The notes under the pieces: generated by a model | The model's input: only the letters and a program-made list of their open reading frames with translations | Databases searched by the model: none | Told to the model about the DNA's origin: nothing | Shown: positions 50,850 through 60,110 of the stretch, in pieces | How positions within the stretch are numbered: position 1 is the first letter of the stretch | Layout: each line of letters starts with the position of its first letter | Position numbers and translations under genes: made by a program | Assembly: GCA_033762315.1 (NCBI GenBank) | Contig: JANRLS010000126.1 | Span: forward strand, 5,980-69,979 | Direction: 5' to 3' | Length of the DNA: 64,000 nucleotides | Origin: CAYLLN01 sp033762315 | Lineage (GTDB): Bacteria > Planctomycetota > Planctomycetia > Pirellulales > Pirellulaceae

Positions 50850-53800
50850 CTAAGCCTCGTAAATCCGCATCGCCGCGGGCTCCGGTTCGGGCCGCAGCGA
50901 CTCGCCGATTTCGACTGGCCGGGCAGGGTCGCCATAGCGCTCGGGCCAGAGCCGCCGCGCGAGATTGCTCTGCAAGTCGAGCATCAGGCTCAGGAGCGCG
51001 GGGACGAACACCAGCGTCACCAGCGTCGAGATAAGGAGCCCCCCCAGCAGCACCGCTCCGATGCCCCGATAGAGCTCGCTGCCGGCACCTGGCGCAAGGA
51101 CCAGCGGCAACAGGCCGACGAGGCCGCCGAGCGTGGTCATGAAGATCGGCCGGATGCGGGTGCGTACGCTTTCGACTACCGCCTCGCCAATCGGCAGACC
51201 ATCCTCGCGCACATGCACGAGGGCCTGCTCGACGATCAGAATCGGATTATTCACCACCGTGCCGACGAGCATGATGAAGCCGAGCATCGTGAGCACGTCG
51301 AGCGGTTGCAGCACATAGAGATTGAGCAACCATAGGCCGGCGAATCCGCCGACCGCCCCTAGCGGCACGGTGAGGATGACGACAAACGGATAAATCCACG
51401 ACTCGAAGGTCGCCGCCATCAAGAGATAAGTAATCAGCACCGCCAGGGCAAGATTCCACTTGAGGGAGGTCCAGGTCGAGCGGAGCTTATCGGCCGTCCC
51501 CGCCAGGTTGATGCCATAGCCTCCTTGCAGCTCGCCACTCGCTTGCAGCGGAGCGATAACCTGCTCGCTGATCAGGTCCATCGCCGCTTCGAGGGGCATG
51601 TCGGCAGGAGGTGTCACCTGCAAGGTAATCGCCCGCTGCCTCGTGCGATGGTTGATCTGCTCCGGGCCGCTCCCTTGCTGGATGGTGGCGACCGCCTCCA
51701 GCGGCACCAATTGGCCGGTGGGGGTGGCGACCGGAAGCGAGGCAAGATTTTGGATACTGTTGGCGAATTGTTCCTCGCCGACGATGCGGAGGTCGATCTT
51801 ATCGCCGCCGGTGTAATAATCGGTGACAAAAGCCCCATCGACGAGGGCATCGACGCCGTAGCCCAGCCCCTCGGAGGTGATTTGCATGTCGGCCGCTTGT
51901 TCCCACTTGGGGGTGATCCAAACTTCCGGGTTGGAAAGGTCAAGGCTGGGGCTGGGAAAAACCTGCGCCGCGGGAATCAGCCCCGGAACACCGGGCGAAC
52001 CTTTGATCTGGCCAAAGATGCGCCCCCCCAAAGCCACCAGCCGCTCGATGTCGGGGCCGCTGATTTCGACATCGACGGTGCGGCCGGCGGTCAGCCCTTG
52101 CTCGAACAGGCTCGTTTGCTTGGCGACGAGGATGGTGCCGGGGAGTTGTTCGCCGAGTCGCTGAATGACGGGCACGAGCTCGGCGGCTCGTTCGGGAATG
52201 GCCGAGCGGACCCCGACAAACACCTGCCGATTGCGGGCGACGAAGAAGAAGTCTTGAATCGGCGGGGCATCGAGCTTGCTGCCGAGCGGGTCCTTGGGAT
52301 CGACATCCCAGTAGGGCTTGAGCCCCTCTTCGACCGTCGTTCCCATCGCCAGCAACTTTTCGAGGTTGTAGCCCGGCGGCGGGAGCAGAATGGCGATTAC
52401 GAGGTTCCGGTTGCCGGCGGGCAGATACTCGACCTTCGGCAGAAACAGCCGGGTCGCAACGCACGACCCGGCGATGACCAGCCCCACCAACAACAGTCGC
52501 GGCAGCACGCCCCGTTGCAACGACCGATTGACCCCTAGCAGACCACCAACCAGCCACAGCGCGAACTTATCGCAAACCCCCAAAAACTGATAGATCGGCA
52601 GCAGCAAGGTTCCCAGCATCCCGCGCGGCCGGCGGCGGAGAGTTCCGTCGCGCGTTGCCCCGTCGTCAGTGGTGGGCTGGCGCTGCTTGAGAATCCGCAT
52701 GGCGGCGGTGGGCACCACCGCCACCGCGACGAGCATCGAGAGCGCCACCGCCGCACTGATTGCAATCGCGATGTCGCGAAAGAGTTGTCCCGCTTCCTCG
52801 CGAATGAAGAGCACCGGGATGAACACCGCCAGGTTGGCAAGCGTCGCGTTGAGCAGCGCCCCCCACACCTCGCTGGCTCCCCGCACCGAAGCCTCCTCGG
52901 CACTCTCCCCGAGTTGCCAGCGGCGATAGATGTTTTCGAGCATCACGATCGCGTTATCGACGAGCATGCCGACGGCGAACGCCAGACCGCCGAGCGCCGG
53001 CACGTTGAGCGAGCGCCCCATCGCCGCCATCACCAGGAACGCCCCGATCGTGCTAATGAGGATATGCGCGAAAATGATGACCGTGGACCAGCCGCTGCGC
53101 AAAAAGACGAGCAAGGTGGCGAAGGTGAACAGGCTCCCCCACAGAAGGTTGCTCGTCACCAGGTTGCGGGCGGAATAGATATACTCGGTTTCGTCATACA
53201 CTTGAATCAGGTCGAGGCCGTCCCGATGGAGCAGGTTTTCGTTCAGGTCGGCAACCGCCTTCTGTAGGCCGGCATTGACATCGAGCACGTTCGCCCCGAC
53301 CGTCCGCATGGCATTGATCGCGATGCAGGTGGTGCCGAAACGGCGCACGAAGCCATCGGGCTTTTTGTGCCCCAGTTCGGCCCGGCCAATGTCCCGGACA
53401 TACACCGTGCCGCTCGGTCCGCGGGCCACGATGGCGCTTTCCACCTGCTCGGGCGACTCGAATTTGCCCAGCACGCGAATGATGTAGCGCCGCTTTCCTT
53501 CCCAATAGTCGCCGCCGGAAGTGTCTTTGTTCTGGCTCCGCAGCGCTTGCCGCACTTGCTCGACGGTCAACCCGCGCGCCGCCAGTCGTTCGGGATTGAT
53601 GATGAGCTGCAGCTCTTCCTCGCGTCCTCCCAGCACATTCGAGTTGGAAACCCCTTCGACCCGCTCCAGGGCCGCCTCGATCCGATCCTCGGCATACTTG
53701 CGCAAAATCGACACATCGCGCGGCGGGGGCAATATGGCCGCCACGGCCGGGCTCTTCTCCGCCAGCCGGCGCAGGCGGAGCATCTTCAGCCCTTCGCTTT

Positions 53801-54317
53801 TGGCGGCATAGGCCTGGTCGATTTCGGCGCGCAGTTCGGGATGCTGGCCGAGCAGCTGGTCGGCATCGGCCCGCGGTGGAACGCGCTGCCCCAAAATGAA
53901 CCAGGCAATTGGCCGGTCCGCCGCGTTCGAGGTGTTGATGACCGGTTCGTCGGCATCTTCGGGATAGTCGGGCACTTGGGCGAGCTTGGTGTTGACCTTC
54001 AGCATCGCCTCGGCGATATTCGCGCCGACGGGAAACTCCAGCGTCACCCGTCCCAGCGAATCCATGCTTTCCGAGCTGATCTTGCGCACTCCCTCGACAC
54101 TCTTGAGCTGCTCTTCCTGCTCTTGAATGATCTCGCGCTCGATTTCCTGGGGGCTCGCGCCGATCCAAACCGTCTCGATGGTGAGCGTCGGAATTTCGAC
54201 TTCCGGCGTCAGCTGCATCGGCATCGTGGCCATCGCCAGGATGCCAAATAGCAACACCAGGATCACGCCGACCGTAACTTTGACGGGGTTATGTACGAAC
54301 GTCGTAATCAAGTTCAT
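50850..54317 (-). CDS. RND efflux transporter (inner-membrane pump)
   Basis: 1155 residues from ATG 54317, overlapping the adaptor stop by 4 bases (ATGA). Typical AcrB/CusA/HAE1 layout: first helix at 12-32, then porter domain with ETVWIGASPQEIEREI, then helix 4 with LAFAVGMLVDNAIVMLENIY where the Asp-Asn pair relays protons, the second large periplasmic loop, and the final helices (TMLGFIMLVGTVVNNPILIVEQ). An extra segment of about 60 residues (147-209) lies in the first porter domain. Exports substrates across the envelope with the adaptor; an outer-membrane factor is not in the window. Operon order is MarR, adaptor, pump. Confidence 0.95.
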   Translation of the reverse strand: MNLITTFVHNPVKVTVGVILVLLFGILAMATMPMQLTPEVEIPTLTIETVWIGASPQEIEREIIQEQEEQLKSVEGVRKISSESMDSLGRVTLEFPVGANIAEAMLKVNTKLAQVPDYPEDADEPVINTSNAADRPIAWFILGQRVPPRADADQLLGQHPELRAEIDQAYAAKSEGLKMLRLRRLAEKSPAVAAILPPPRDVSILRKYAEDRIEAALERVEGVSNSNVLGGREEELQLIINPERLAARGLTVEQVRQALRSQNKDTSGGDYWEGKRRYIIRVLGKFESPEQVESAIVARGPSGTVYVRDIGRAELGHKKPDGFVRRFGTTCIAINAMRTVGANVLDVNAGLQKAVADLNENLLHRDGLDLIQVYDETEYIYSARNLVTSNLLWGSLFTFATLLVFLRSGWSTVIIFAHILISTIGAFLVMAAMGRSLNVPALGGLAFAVGMLVDNAIVMLENIYRRWQLGESAEEASVRGASEVWGALLNATLANLAVFIPVLFIREEAGQLFRDIAIAISAAVALSMLVAVAVVPTAAMRILKQRQPTTDDGATRDGTLRRRPRGMLGTLLLPIYQFLGVCDKFALWLVGGLLGVNRSLQRGVLPRLLLVGLVIAGSCVATRLFLPKVEYLPAGNRNLVIAILLPPPGYNLEKLLAMGTTVEEGLKPYWDVDPKDPLGSKLDAPPIQDFFFVARNRQVFVGVRSAIPERAAELVPVIQRLGEQLPGTILVAKQTSLFEQGLTAGRTVDVEISGPDIERLVALGGRIFGQIKGSPGVPGLIPAAQVFPSPSLDLSNPEVWITPKWEQAADMQITSEGLGYGVDALVDGAFVTDYYTGGDKIDLRIVGEEQFANSIQNLASLPVATPTGQLVPLEAVATIQQGSGPEQINHRTRQRAITLQVTPPADMPLEAAMDLISEQVIAPLQASGELQGGYGINLAGTADKLRSTWTSLKWNLALAVLITYLLMAATFESWIYPFVVILTVPLGAVGGFAGLWLLNLYVLQPLDVLTMLGFIMLVGTVVNNPILIVEQALVHVREDGLPIGEAVVESVRTRIRPIFMTTLGGLVGLLPLVLAPGAGSELYRGIGAVLLGGLLISTLVTLVFVPALLSLMLDLQSNLARRLWPERYGDPARPVEIGESLRPEPEPAAMRIYEA

Positions 54318-55648
54318 CGAGTAGCCTCCGCGCTTTCGCTCGGACCCGCCACCACGGGAAACTGCACATGCACCATCTCCGGACGCACCTCTTGCCCTGG
54401 TCGAATCCGCTCGTTTCCTTCGACCACCACCATCTCGCCCGCGTGGATCGGTCCGCTGATCGCCAGCCAGGTGCCGACCGAGGGACCAAGCGTCACGGGA
54501 ACGGGGCGAATCGTCGTTTTGCCACCAGCGGTCGCCGCGACGAACACCAGCGGCGATGGCCCGCCGAGCACCACCGCATCCTTGGGAACCATGATCCGCG
54601 ACACCGGCTGCCCCACCGGCAGGCTGACGCGGGCGAACATTCCCGCCTTCAGCAGCGGCTGACCGCCGACTACCTGATTTTCGATCCGCACCTTGACCGG
54701 AAACGTCCGCGCCTTGGCATCGGCCTGCGGAACGACCAGGGCAATCCGCCCGACGAACTGCTGGCCTGGCAGCGCGGGCACCTCGATTTGCACGTCCGCG
54801 TCCGGATCGAGCTGGGCGACATAGTCTTCCAGCACGGCGATTTCGACATCCACTTTATCGAGCTCGACGATCTCGGCCACCGGATCGCCTTGCATCACCC
54901 ATTGCCCGACCTCGGTGTGCTCGGTCGTCACGAATCCATTGAACGGAGCGAACATCGTATGTCGTTCGAATTGCTCGCTCAGGCGCTGCACCTCGGCGGT
55001 TTGCACGGCGACCCAGGCGCGGTGCTGCTCGGTTTTTTGCTGCCGCGGGCCATCGGTGAGCATTCGGAGGGCGGCCTTGGCCTCGCGGACGGCGGCGGTC
55101 GCCTGGGCGGCGAGCGAGTTGTCCTCTTCCATCAGCTCGCGGGCGATCGACGTCCCCAAGGCCCGATCGCGCTCGACCTTGGCTCGGCGAAACGCCAGGT
55201 TCGCCTCGCACGTCTGCAGCTTGGCCTGCGCTTGCTCGATTTCCTCTTGATGCGATTGCTCCATCTCGGCCAATTCCGCCTGCCGCACCGCGAGCTGTGC
55301 CTTGGCGGCATCAAGCTCGGCCTGAATGATGCCCCGCCGCAGGTGGGCAATCGGCTGCCCCGCTTGCACGGCGTCCCCCTCGTTCACCAGATAATGCTCG
55401 ACCCGGCCTGGCGCGGCGCTCCCCACCACGCTCCGGCGAATCGGTTTGATGGTGCCGACAAACGCCCGCTGTTGGGCCAAAGCGGCCTCTTGCACGGGAG
55501 TGACCCGCACCTTCGGAGGCGGCGGCGCGCCCCCTGGCCCCTTGGGAGCCTGGGCGACGCCTGGCCGCGGCCAGAGCGCCGCCACCCCCGCCGCCAGGAC
55601 AATCGCGAGAAAACCACCAATGGCCAGATTTCGTGTGCCACGTTGCAT
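54314..55648 (-). CDS. RND efflux periplasmic adaptor (HlyD/AcrA type membrane fusion protein)
   Basis: 444 residues from ATG 55648. N-terminal membrane anchor GGFLAIVLAAGVAAL, then the beginning of the barrel domain RRSVVGSAAPGRVEHYLVNE, a long alpha-helical hairpin (about 105-220, QAELAEMEQSHQEEIEQAQA) with coiled-coil pattern, the return strand FAPFNGFVTTEHTEVGQWV and the beta-barrel part ALVVPQADAKARTFPVKVRI. It links the inner-membrane pump to an outer-membrane channel. Two bases separate it from the MarR stop; it overlaps the pump gene, so all three form one operon. Substrate of the system unknown. Confidence 0.94.
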   Translation of the reverse strand: MQRGTRNLAIGGFLAIVLAAGVAALWPRPGVAQAPKGPGGAPPPPKVRVTPVQEAALAQQRAFVGTIKPIRRSVVGSAAPGRVEHYLVNEGDAVQAGQPIAHLRRGIIQAELDAAKAQLAVRQAELAEMEQSHQEEIEQAQAKLQTCEANLAFRRAKVERDRALGTSIARELMEEDNSLAAQATAAVREAKAALRMLTDGPRQQKTEQHRAWVAVQTAEVQRLSEQFERHTMFAPFNGFVTTEHTEVGQWVMQGDPVAEIVELDKVDVEIAVLEDYVAQLDPDADVQIEVPALPGQQFVGRIALVVPQADAKARTFPVKVRIENQVVGGQPLLKAGMFARVSLPVGQPVSRIMVPKDAVVLGGPSPLVFVAATAGGKTTIRPVPVTLGPSVGTWLAISGPIHAGEMVVVEGNERIRPGQEVRPEMVHVQFPVVAGPSESAEATR

Positions 55649-55650
55649 GA

Positions 55651-56112
55651 CTAAATCGCCTCCCGCGTCGCAAGGGGTTGCAGATTGGTTTGCACCAGCG
55701 CCAGCAGCTTGCGGAGCTGCGCCAGTTGGCTGGCGGAGAGGCCGCGCGTCGCCTGCTCGCGAACCCGCCGCGCCACCGACACCACCTTGGCCCAGACCGG
55801 CTTGGCGGCGGGGGTGGGCTGGATCAATTTGCGGCGGCGGTCGTGCGGGTCGCTGTCGCGGCGAATCCAGCCGTCGCGCTCCATCCGGTCGAGCACCCCC
55901 ACCAGCGTCGGCGGCTCGATCCGCATCCGCTCGGCCAGGTCGTTTTGCGCCAGCGGCCCCGCCAGCGCCAGAAAACCCAGCACCTGCGCCTGGCGAAAGG
56001 TAATCCCCGCCGGCAGCTCATTGTTGACCACCTGCTGGTAGTCGTGCGCCGCCGTGCAGATCCAAAAACCGACGCTGTTTTCGAAGTCGTAATCGCCGAG
56101 CGGATTGCTCAT
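55651..56112 (-). CDS. MarR family transcriptional regulator of the efflux operon
   Basis: 153 residues from ATG 56112. Winged helix: ITFRQAQVLGFLALAGPLAQ, NDLAERMRIEPPTLVGVLD (recognition helix) and the wing DGWIRRDSDPHDRRRK with the Asp-x-Arg-Arg signature of MarR proteins. Flanking helices provide the dimer interface. It is the first gene of the efflux operon and sits directly behind a promoter overlapped by an operator-like palindrome, which suggests self-repression relieved by a ligand that the pump exports. The ligand is not known. Confidence 0.93.
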   Translation of the reverse strand: MSNPLGDYDFENSVGFWICTAAHDYQQVVNNELPAGITFRQAQVLGFLALAGPLAQNDLAERMRIEPPTLVGVLDRMERDGWIRRDSDPHDRRRKLIQPTPAAKPVWAKVVSVARRVREQATRGLSASQLAQLRKLLALVQTNLQPLATREAI

Positions 56113-56120
56113 GCCGTTGT

Positions 56121-56181
56121 CCTACGAATGATTAGCCTACGAACTAATTCCTAGCGTAGGGTGGGCTGTTCGCCGTTTCAA
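56121..56181 (-). promoter_or_regulatory. Promoter overlapped by MarR-operator-like repeats
   Basis: On the minus strand: TTGAAA (56176-56181), 17-base spacer, TACGCT (56153-56158). Overlapping and following it are ATTAG-N8-CTAAT (56131-56148) and CCTACGAA at 56121 and 56136, with inverted CGTAGG at 56155-56160. A dimer bound here would cover the -10 and the start point. Confidence 0.6.
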
Positions 56182-56275
56182 GACTTTCCTCCCCGCCGCT
56201 GACAACCTGCGGAGGGCCGCATATATTCGCCCCGTGGTTTTCGTCCCCGCCCCGTTGTCGTAAATCTCGCCCCGC

Positions 56276-57052
56276 ATGTCCGACACCGCCAATCTCTACG
56301 ACTACCCCCGCTATTACGACCTCGTCTTCGGCTCCGACTGGAAGGCCGAGCACGATTTTCTGCTGGAAGTATTCGACGCGCATGCCACCGGGCAGGTTCG
56401 CCGCATTTTTGAACCCGCCTGCGGCACCGGGCGGCTCTTGTTTCGGCTGGGCCAAAGCGGCCTGGCGGTGTCGGGGCTCGATCTGAACCCGCGAGCGGTC
56501 GCCTATTGCAACAAGCGTCTCCAAAAACACGGGCTGAAGGGGACCGCCTTCGTCGGTGACATGGCCGACTTTCGGCTCCCGAAGCCCGTCGATGCGGCGT
56601 TCAACACGATCAACAGCTTTCGCCACCTGCTGGCCGAAGCGCAGGCCCGCGCCCATTTGGAGTGCATCGCCAGGTCGCTGCGCAAAGGGGGGCTGTATGT
56701 GCTGGGACTGCACCTGACGCCCACTGAAGGGGAAGCCATTGACTCGGAGCGCTGGTCGGCCCGCCGGGGGCATTTGGCGATCAATACCGACCTCAAGACC
56801 TTCGATCTCGATCTCCGCCGCCGCACCGAGCGCTGCAAGATGGTGATGCACGTGCATACCCCGACCCGCTCGTTCCCAATCGTCGATGAGCTGGTCTTTC
56901 GCACCTACACCAAGCCCCAAATGCTGCGCACGCTGGCCACCGTCGCGAGCCTTGAAACGGTCGCCACCTACGACTTCCGCTATCGACTCGATCTTCCGAC
57001 CGAGCTGTCGGACGACACGCAAGACATCGTCTTCGTGCTCAAAAAACGGTAG
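56276..57052 (+). CDS. Class I SAM-dependent methyltransferase
   Basis: 258 residues from ATG 56276. N-terminus DYPRYYDLVFGSDWKAEHDF fits small-molecule methyltransferases; SAM motif IFEPACGTGRLLFRLGQ (about 45-61), then SGLDLNPRAVAYC, DMADFRLPKPVD and the conserved LRKGGLYVLGLHL. The C-terminal part carries HVHTPTRSF, probably the lid. No signal or membrane segment. It diverges from the MarR operon and converges with the kinase at 57057, four bases apart. Substrate unknown; the closest type by layout is Methyltransf_25. Confidence 0.88.
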   Translation: MSDTANLYDYPRYYDLVFGSDWKAEHDFLLEVFDAHATGQVRRIFEPACGTGRLLFRLGQSGLAVSGLDLNPRAVAYCNKRLQKHGLKGTAFVGDMADFRLPKPVDAAFNTINSFRHLLAEAQARAHLECIARSLRKGGLYVLGLHLTPTEGEAIDSERWSARRGHLAINTDLKTFDLDLRRRTERCKMVMHVHTPTRSFPIVDELVFRTYTKPQMLRTLATVASLETVATYDFRYRLDLPTELSDDTQDIVFVLKKR

Positions 57053-57056
57053 CAAT

Positions 57057-59792
57057 TCACTCGGCGGGAGTTCTGCCGAGCAACAGCCCCACCACCGCCA
57101 GCCCCGTCGCCGAACCATAACAAACGAGGTCGAGCCCGATCACGCCGGGGAGCACCAGCGCGATGGCCGCCGCCGGCCAGGCGAAGAGCGACATTCGCCA
57201 CCCCCCGAAAAGACCCAGCACGAGCAGAATGACTCCCACCACCCCTGGCGCAACGCTGTTGAAGCCGGCCACCGCGGTGGTCACTTGCTCGCCATTCGTG
57301 AAAAAGGTTTGCAGCACGTCGAGCATCCCGAGCGCGCGTTGCTGGGTCGAGCCATTGGCATGGGCGGCATCGGCCAGGTTGGTGTTCGTTTTCAGCCAGA
57401 GGGCGAAAATGGCGATCAGCATCGCGCCCGCCAAAAACCGAACCTTGCCACCCAAGGCAAAACCGAGCGGACCGGTGACGAGTCCGGCGAGCGAGGCCAG
57501 CACGCCGCGCTCGCGATAACGGCCGCTCCGAGCGTCGGAGAGCATCTTTAATTGCCGGGCCCGCTTTTGAGCGGCGATCACCTTGGGGTCCACCGCCGCC
57601 GCCGCGCCGGCCGCTTGTTGTTGCCGGGCATCGACGGCATCGTCCAGCAAGGCATCGGCCAGAAGGTTGGCCTGCTCGCGGGCTTTTTCCGGCGCGACTC
57701 CCTGGGCCTTCAGGTTCTCCTCTTCGACCTTGCGCAGGTGCTGGCGCTCGCGCTCGTCCTGCCGCCGACGAAGTTTGGCGTCGATATGTCGGATGAGCCC
57801 GTCGCGCCAGGCGCGAAACTTGGGCCGGCGTCGTCCGAGGTCCGACTTGGTCAGCGACTCGCGAGCCTTCAGCTTCGCCTCGTAGCCAAAGCCGGCCTCG
57901 AAGAATTCCTCCCAGGTGTCGTTACTGTATTTGACGACAAACAGCTGGATCGCCTCTTCTTCGACTCCGCGTATCCGCAAGGTCTTCACCAGCCCGGCCA
58001 GTTCCGCCAGCGGCGCGCGGCGGGCAATCGCCAGCGGTCGGTCGATCAGCAGATAGCACCCCGCCCCGAGCAGCGTCCCCACCGCGCACCCCACGAGTGC
58101 CGGAAGTAGCCAGCCCGCCAAATAGCAAACCAAGAGCGAGATCAGGCCGCCGCCAACAAGCGTCAGCCAGTCGCTGATTCGCAAGGCCAAAAGGTACGAC
58201 CGAGCTTTCTCGAACAACATGCTCCGGTCGAGCCAACCTCCGACCAGGAAGTAGGCCATTGCCGCCGACACCGCCAGGGCCGCGACGAGGGCGGCACCCC
58301 ACCACGAAACGAACAGCAACACCACGAACAGTCCCGCCGAGAGGGCGATGAATCCCAGCTGAACCGGCCCGCGGAGGCGGGCCAGCGGGGCGGAGTTGTA
58401 TTGCCGCAGCGCGGCCTCCAAGCTCGCCACCTGCTGCTCGCCGGGCGAAAACGGACCGGCCGACGCGATGCCCAGGAAACCTTCGAGCGCGGTAATCACT
58501 TCGCCCAGTGTTTGGTAGCGGTCGGCCGGCTCCTTAGCGACCATCTGCAGCACGATCTCGCTCAGCGCGGGGGAAATCCGCTTCACCAGCACTTCGGGCC
58601 GCACGACCGGCTCGTTGCGGTGCTTCGTGATGACCTCCAGGGCCGATGCACCCTCGAAGGGTGGCCGCCCGGTGAGCAGCACATAGAGCGTGCAGCCCAG
58701 GGAATAAATGTCGGATCGATGATCGACTCCTGCCGCGTCCACGGCTTGTTCGGGGGCCATGTAAGCGGGGGTTCCCATCGCCATGTTGGTCAAGGTCACG
58801 TCCGCGGTCGCGGCCGCGAGCGACGAACCCGGCCCCGAAGTGGCCGGCGCGGCTTCGCCCGTCACTTGCGGCTCTTCGAGCAGCTGCGGCGTTTTGACCA
58901 GCCCCAGATCGGCCACCTTGACGATCCCCTGCTCGTTGAGCATCAGGTTCGCGGGCTTCACGTCGCGATGCACCATGCCGCGACGATGGGCGAAATCGAG
59001 CCCGCGCGCCGCTTGCAAGACATAGCCCACGGCTTGTTCGGGATCGAGCTTGCCATGCTCCATCACCAGATCGGCCAGCGATTTTCCCGACACGAACTCC
59101 ATGCTGAAATAGTTGATTCCCCCATCCTGCCCCAGATCGTAAATCTGCACCACGTTGTGATGCGTGAGCTGCGCGGCGGCATACGCTTCGCGAGTGAACC
59201 GGGCCACGAACACCGGATTCGCCGCCCATTGCGCCTGGATCAGCTTCAGGGCCACGTGCCGATCGAGCGAGAGTTGGTTTGCCAGATAAACCGCCCCCAT
59301 TGCCCCGCGCCCCAGTTCCTTCAGCAGCCTGTAGCCTCCCAGCTTCTCTGGAATTGCCTCGCCATTCGCTCGCGCGGGAGCCGACTCGGCGTGGGTGGCC
59401 TGCCGCCCTTGCTCGAGGGGGGAGGTAGCATCGAAATTCCCCATCTGGGTCGGTGGGAGCGTCGCCGCCACTTCCGGCTGGGGAGAAGCGGTCACGGGAC
59501 TGGGGGGCAGCGTCGCTTCCACCACGGCAGTCTTGGAAGGCGCCGGCGGCAGCGTCGCCTCGAATTGGCTCGCGTGCCGCGCGGCGGGCTGAGTTTTGGC
59601 GGCCGGTGCCACGGCGGCCGCGGTCGCCTGAGCGGCGGCGGGCAACTTCGAAACCTTGGGTGCCGCCAGGGGGTCGTCCGAAATCGTCAGTCCAAAACGC
59701 TGCTGACACTTGGGACATTTCGGCTGAAACTTGCCCGGTTTGATGTCCTTGAAGTTCATGCCGTGCCCGCACAAGGGGCAGTGAATCGCCAC
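57057..59792 (-). CDS. Membrane Ser/Thr protein kinase with N-terminal zinc ribbon
   Basis: 911 residues from GTG 59792; AAGGAA lies about eight bases upstream. Cys5-x2-Cys8 and Cys26-x2-Cys29 form a zinc ribbon. A Pro/Ala linker (about 40-150) holds the repeated unit ATLPP three times (Thr80, Thr94, Thr111) plus DATSPL. Kinase domain about 154-420: LGRGAMGAVYL, Lys183, HRDVKPANLML (275-285), ADLGLVK with Leu in place of Phe in DFG, and MAPEQAVD. Several membrane helices follow, with a soluble charged region, then four C-terminal helices (GVIGLDLVCYGSATGLAVVG). The many helices could sense membrane state. Targets unknown. Confidence 0.93.
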   Translation of the reverse strand: MAIHCPLCGHGMNFKDIKPGKFQPKCPKCQQRFGLTISDDPLAAPKVSKLPAAAQATAAAVAPAAKTQPAARHASQFEATLPPAPSKTAVVEATLPPSPVTASPQPEVAATLPPTQMGNFDATSPLEQGRQATHAESAPARANGEAIPEKLGGYRLLKELGRGAMGAVYLANQLSLDRHVALKLIQAQWAANPVFVARFTREAYAAAQLTHHNVVQIYDLGQDGGINYFSMEFVSGKSLADLVMEHGKLDPEQAVGYVLQAARGLDFAHRRGMVHRDVKPANLMLNEQGIVKVADLGLVKTPQLLEEPQVTGEAAPATSGPGSSLAAATADVTLTNMAMGTPAYMAPEQAVDAAGVDHRSDIYSLGCTLYVLLTGRPPFEGASALEVITKHRNEPVVRPEVLVKRISPALSEIVLQMVAKEPADRYQTLGEVITALEGFLGIASAGPFSPGEQQVASLEAALRQYNSAPLARLRGPVQLGFIALSAGLFVVLLFVSWWGAALVAALAVSAAMAYFLVGGWLDRSMLFEKARSYLLALRISDWLTLVGGGLISLLVCYLAGWLLPALVGCAVGTLLGAGCYLLIDRPLAIARRAPLAELAGLVKTLRIRGVEEEAIQLFVVKYSNDTWEEFFEAGFGYEAKLKARESLTKSDLGRRRPKFRAWRDGLIRHIDAKLRRRQDERERQHLRKVEEENLKAQGVAPEKAREQANLLADALLDDAVDARQQQAAGAAAAVDPKVIAAQKRARQLKMLSDARSGRYRERGVLASLAGLVTGPLGFALGGKVRFLAGAMLIAIFALWLKTNTNLADAAHANGSTQQRALGMLDVLQTFFTNGEQVTTAVAGFNSVAPGVVGVILLVLGLFGGWRMSLFAWPAAAIALVLPGVIGLDLVCYGSATGLAVVGLLLGRTPAE

Positions 59793-60110
59793 GGGACGTT
59801 CCTTCTATCGATGTTCACCACGAGCAGCGAGGGAATCTGCGGTGCTGGCAATTTGCAAACTGCAAGTGAGGATTTCGTGAAACGAGCGCGAAGCCAGCCG
59901 AAATGGAGCCGACTTGGGGTCAGCGCAAAACTTCGCGCGGCTGGCAAAGTTCGCCAATCCCCACCCTTTCGGCTGGTGGTGCCAACCATCAACTTGAACG
60001 GTTGGGCAGGCTGCCCCGCCGGGGCGAAGGGCATTCGACGCCAGGCGAGACCTGTTCCGATGCTCTCCGAAGAAGCCGCGCCGCGCTTGCGTACCCTTCG
60101 GAGGTTGGTG
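59793..60110. other. Intergenic region between divergent genes, 318 bases
   Basis: Contains a distant 10-base inverted repeat (CCAGCCGAAA 59894-59903; TTTCGGCTGG 59967-59976) but no gene or clear promoter pair. The GGAGG at 60099-60103 belongs to the following gene. Confidence 0.4.
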
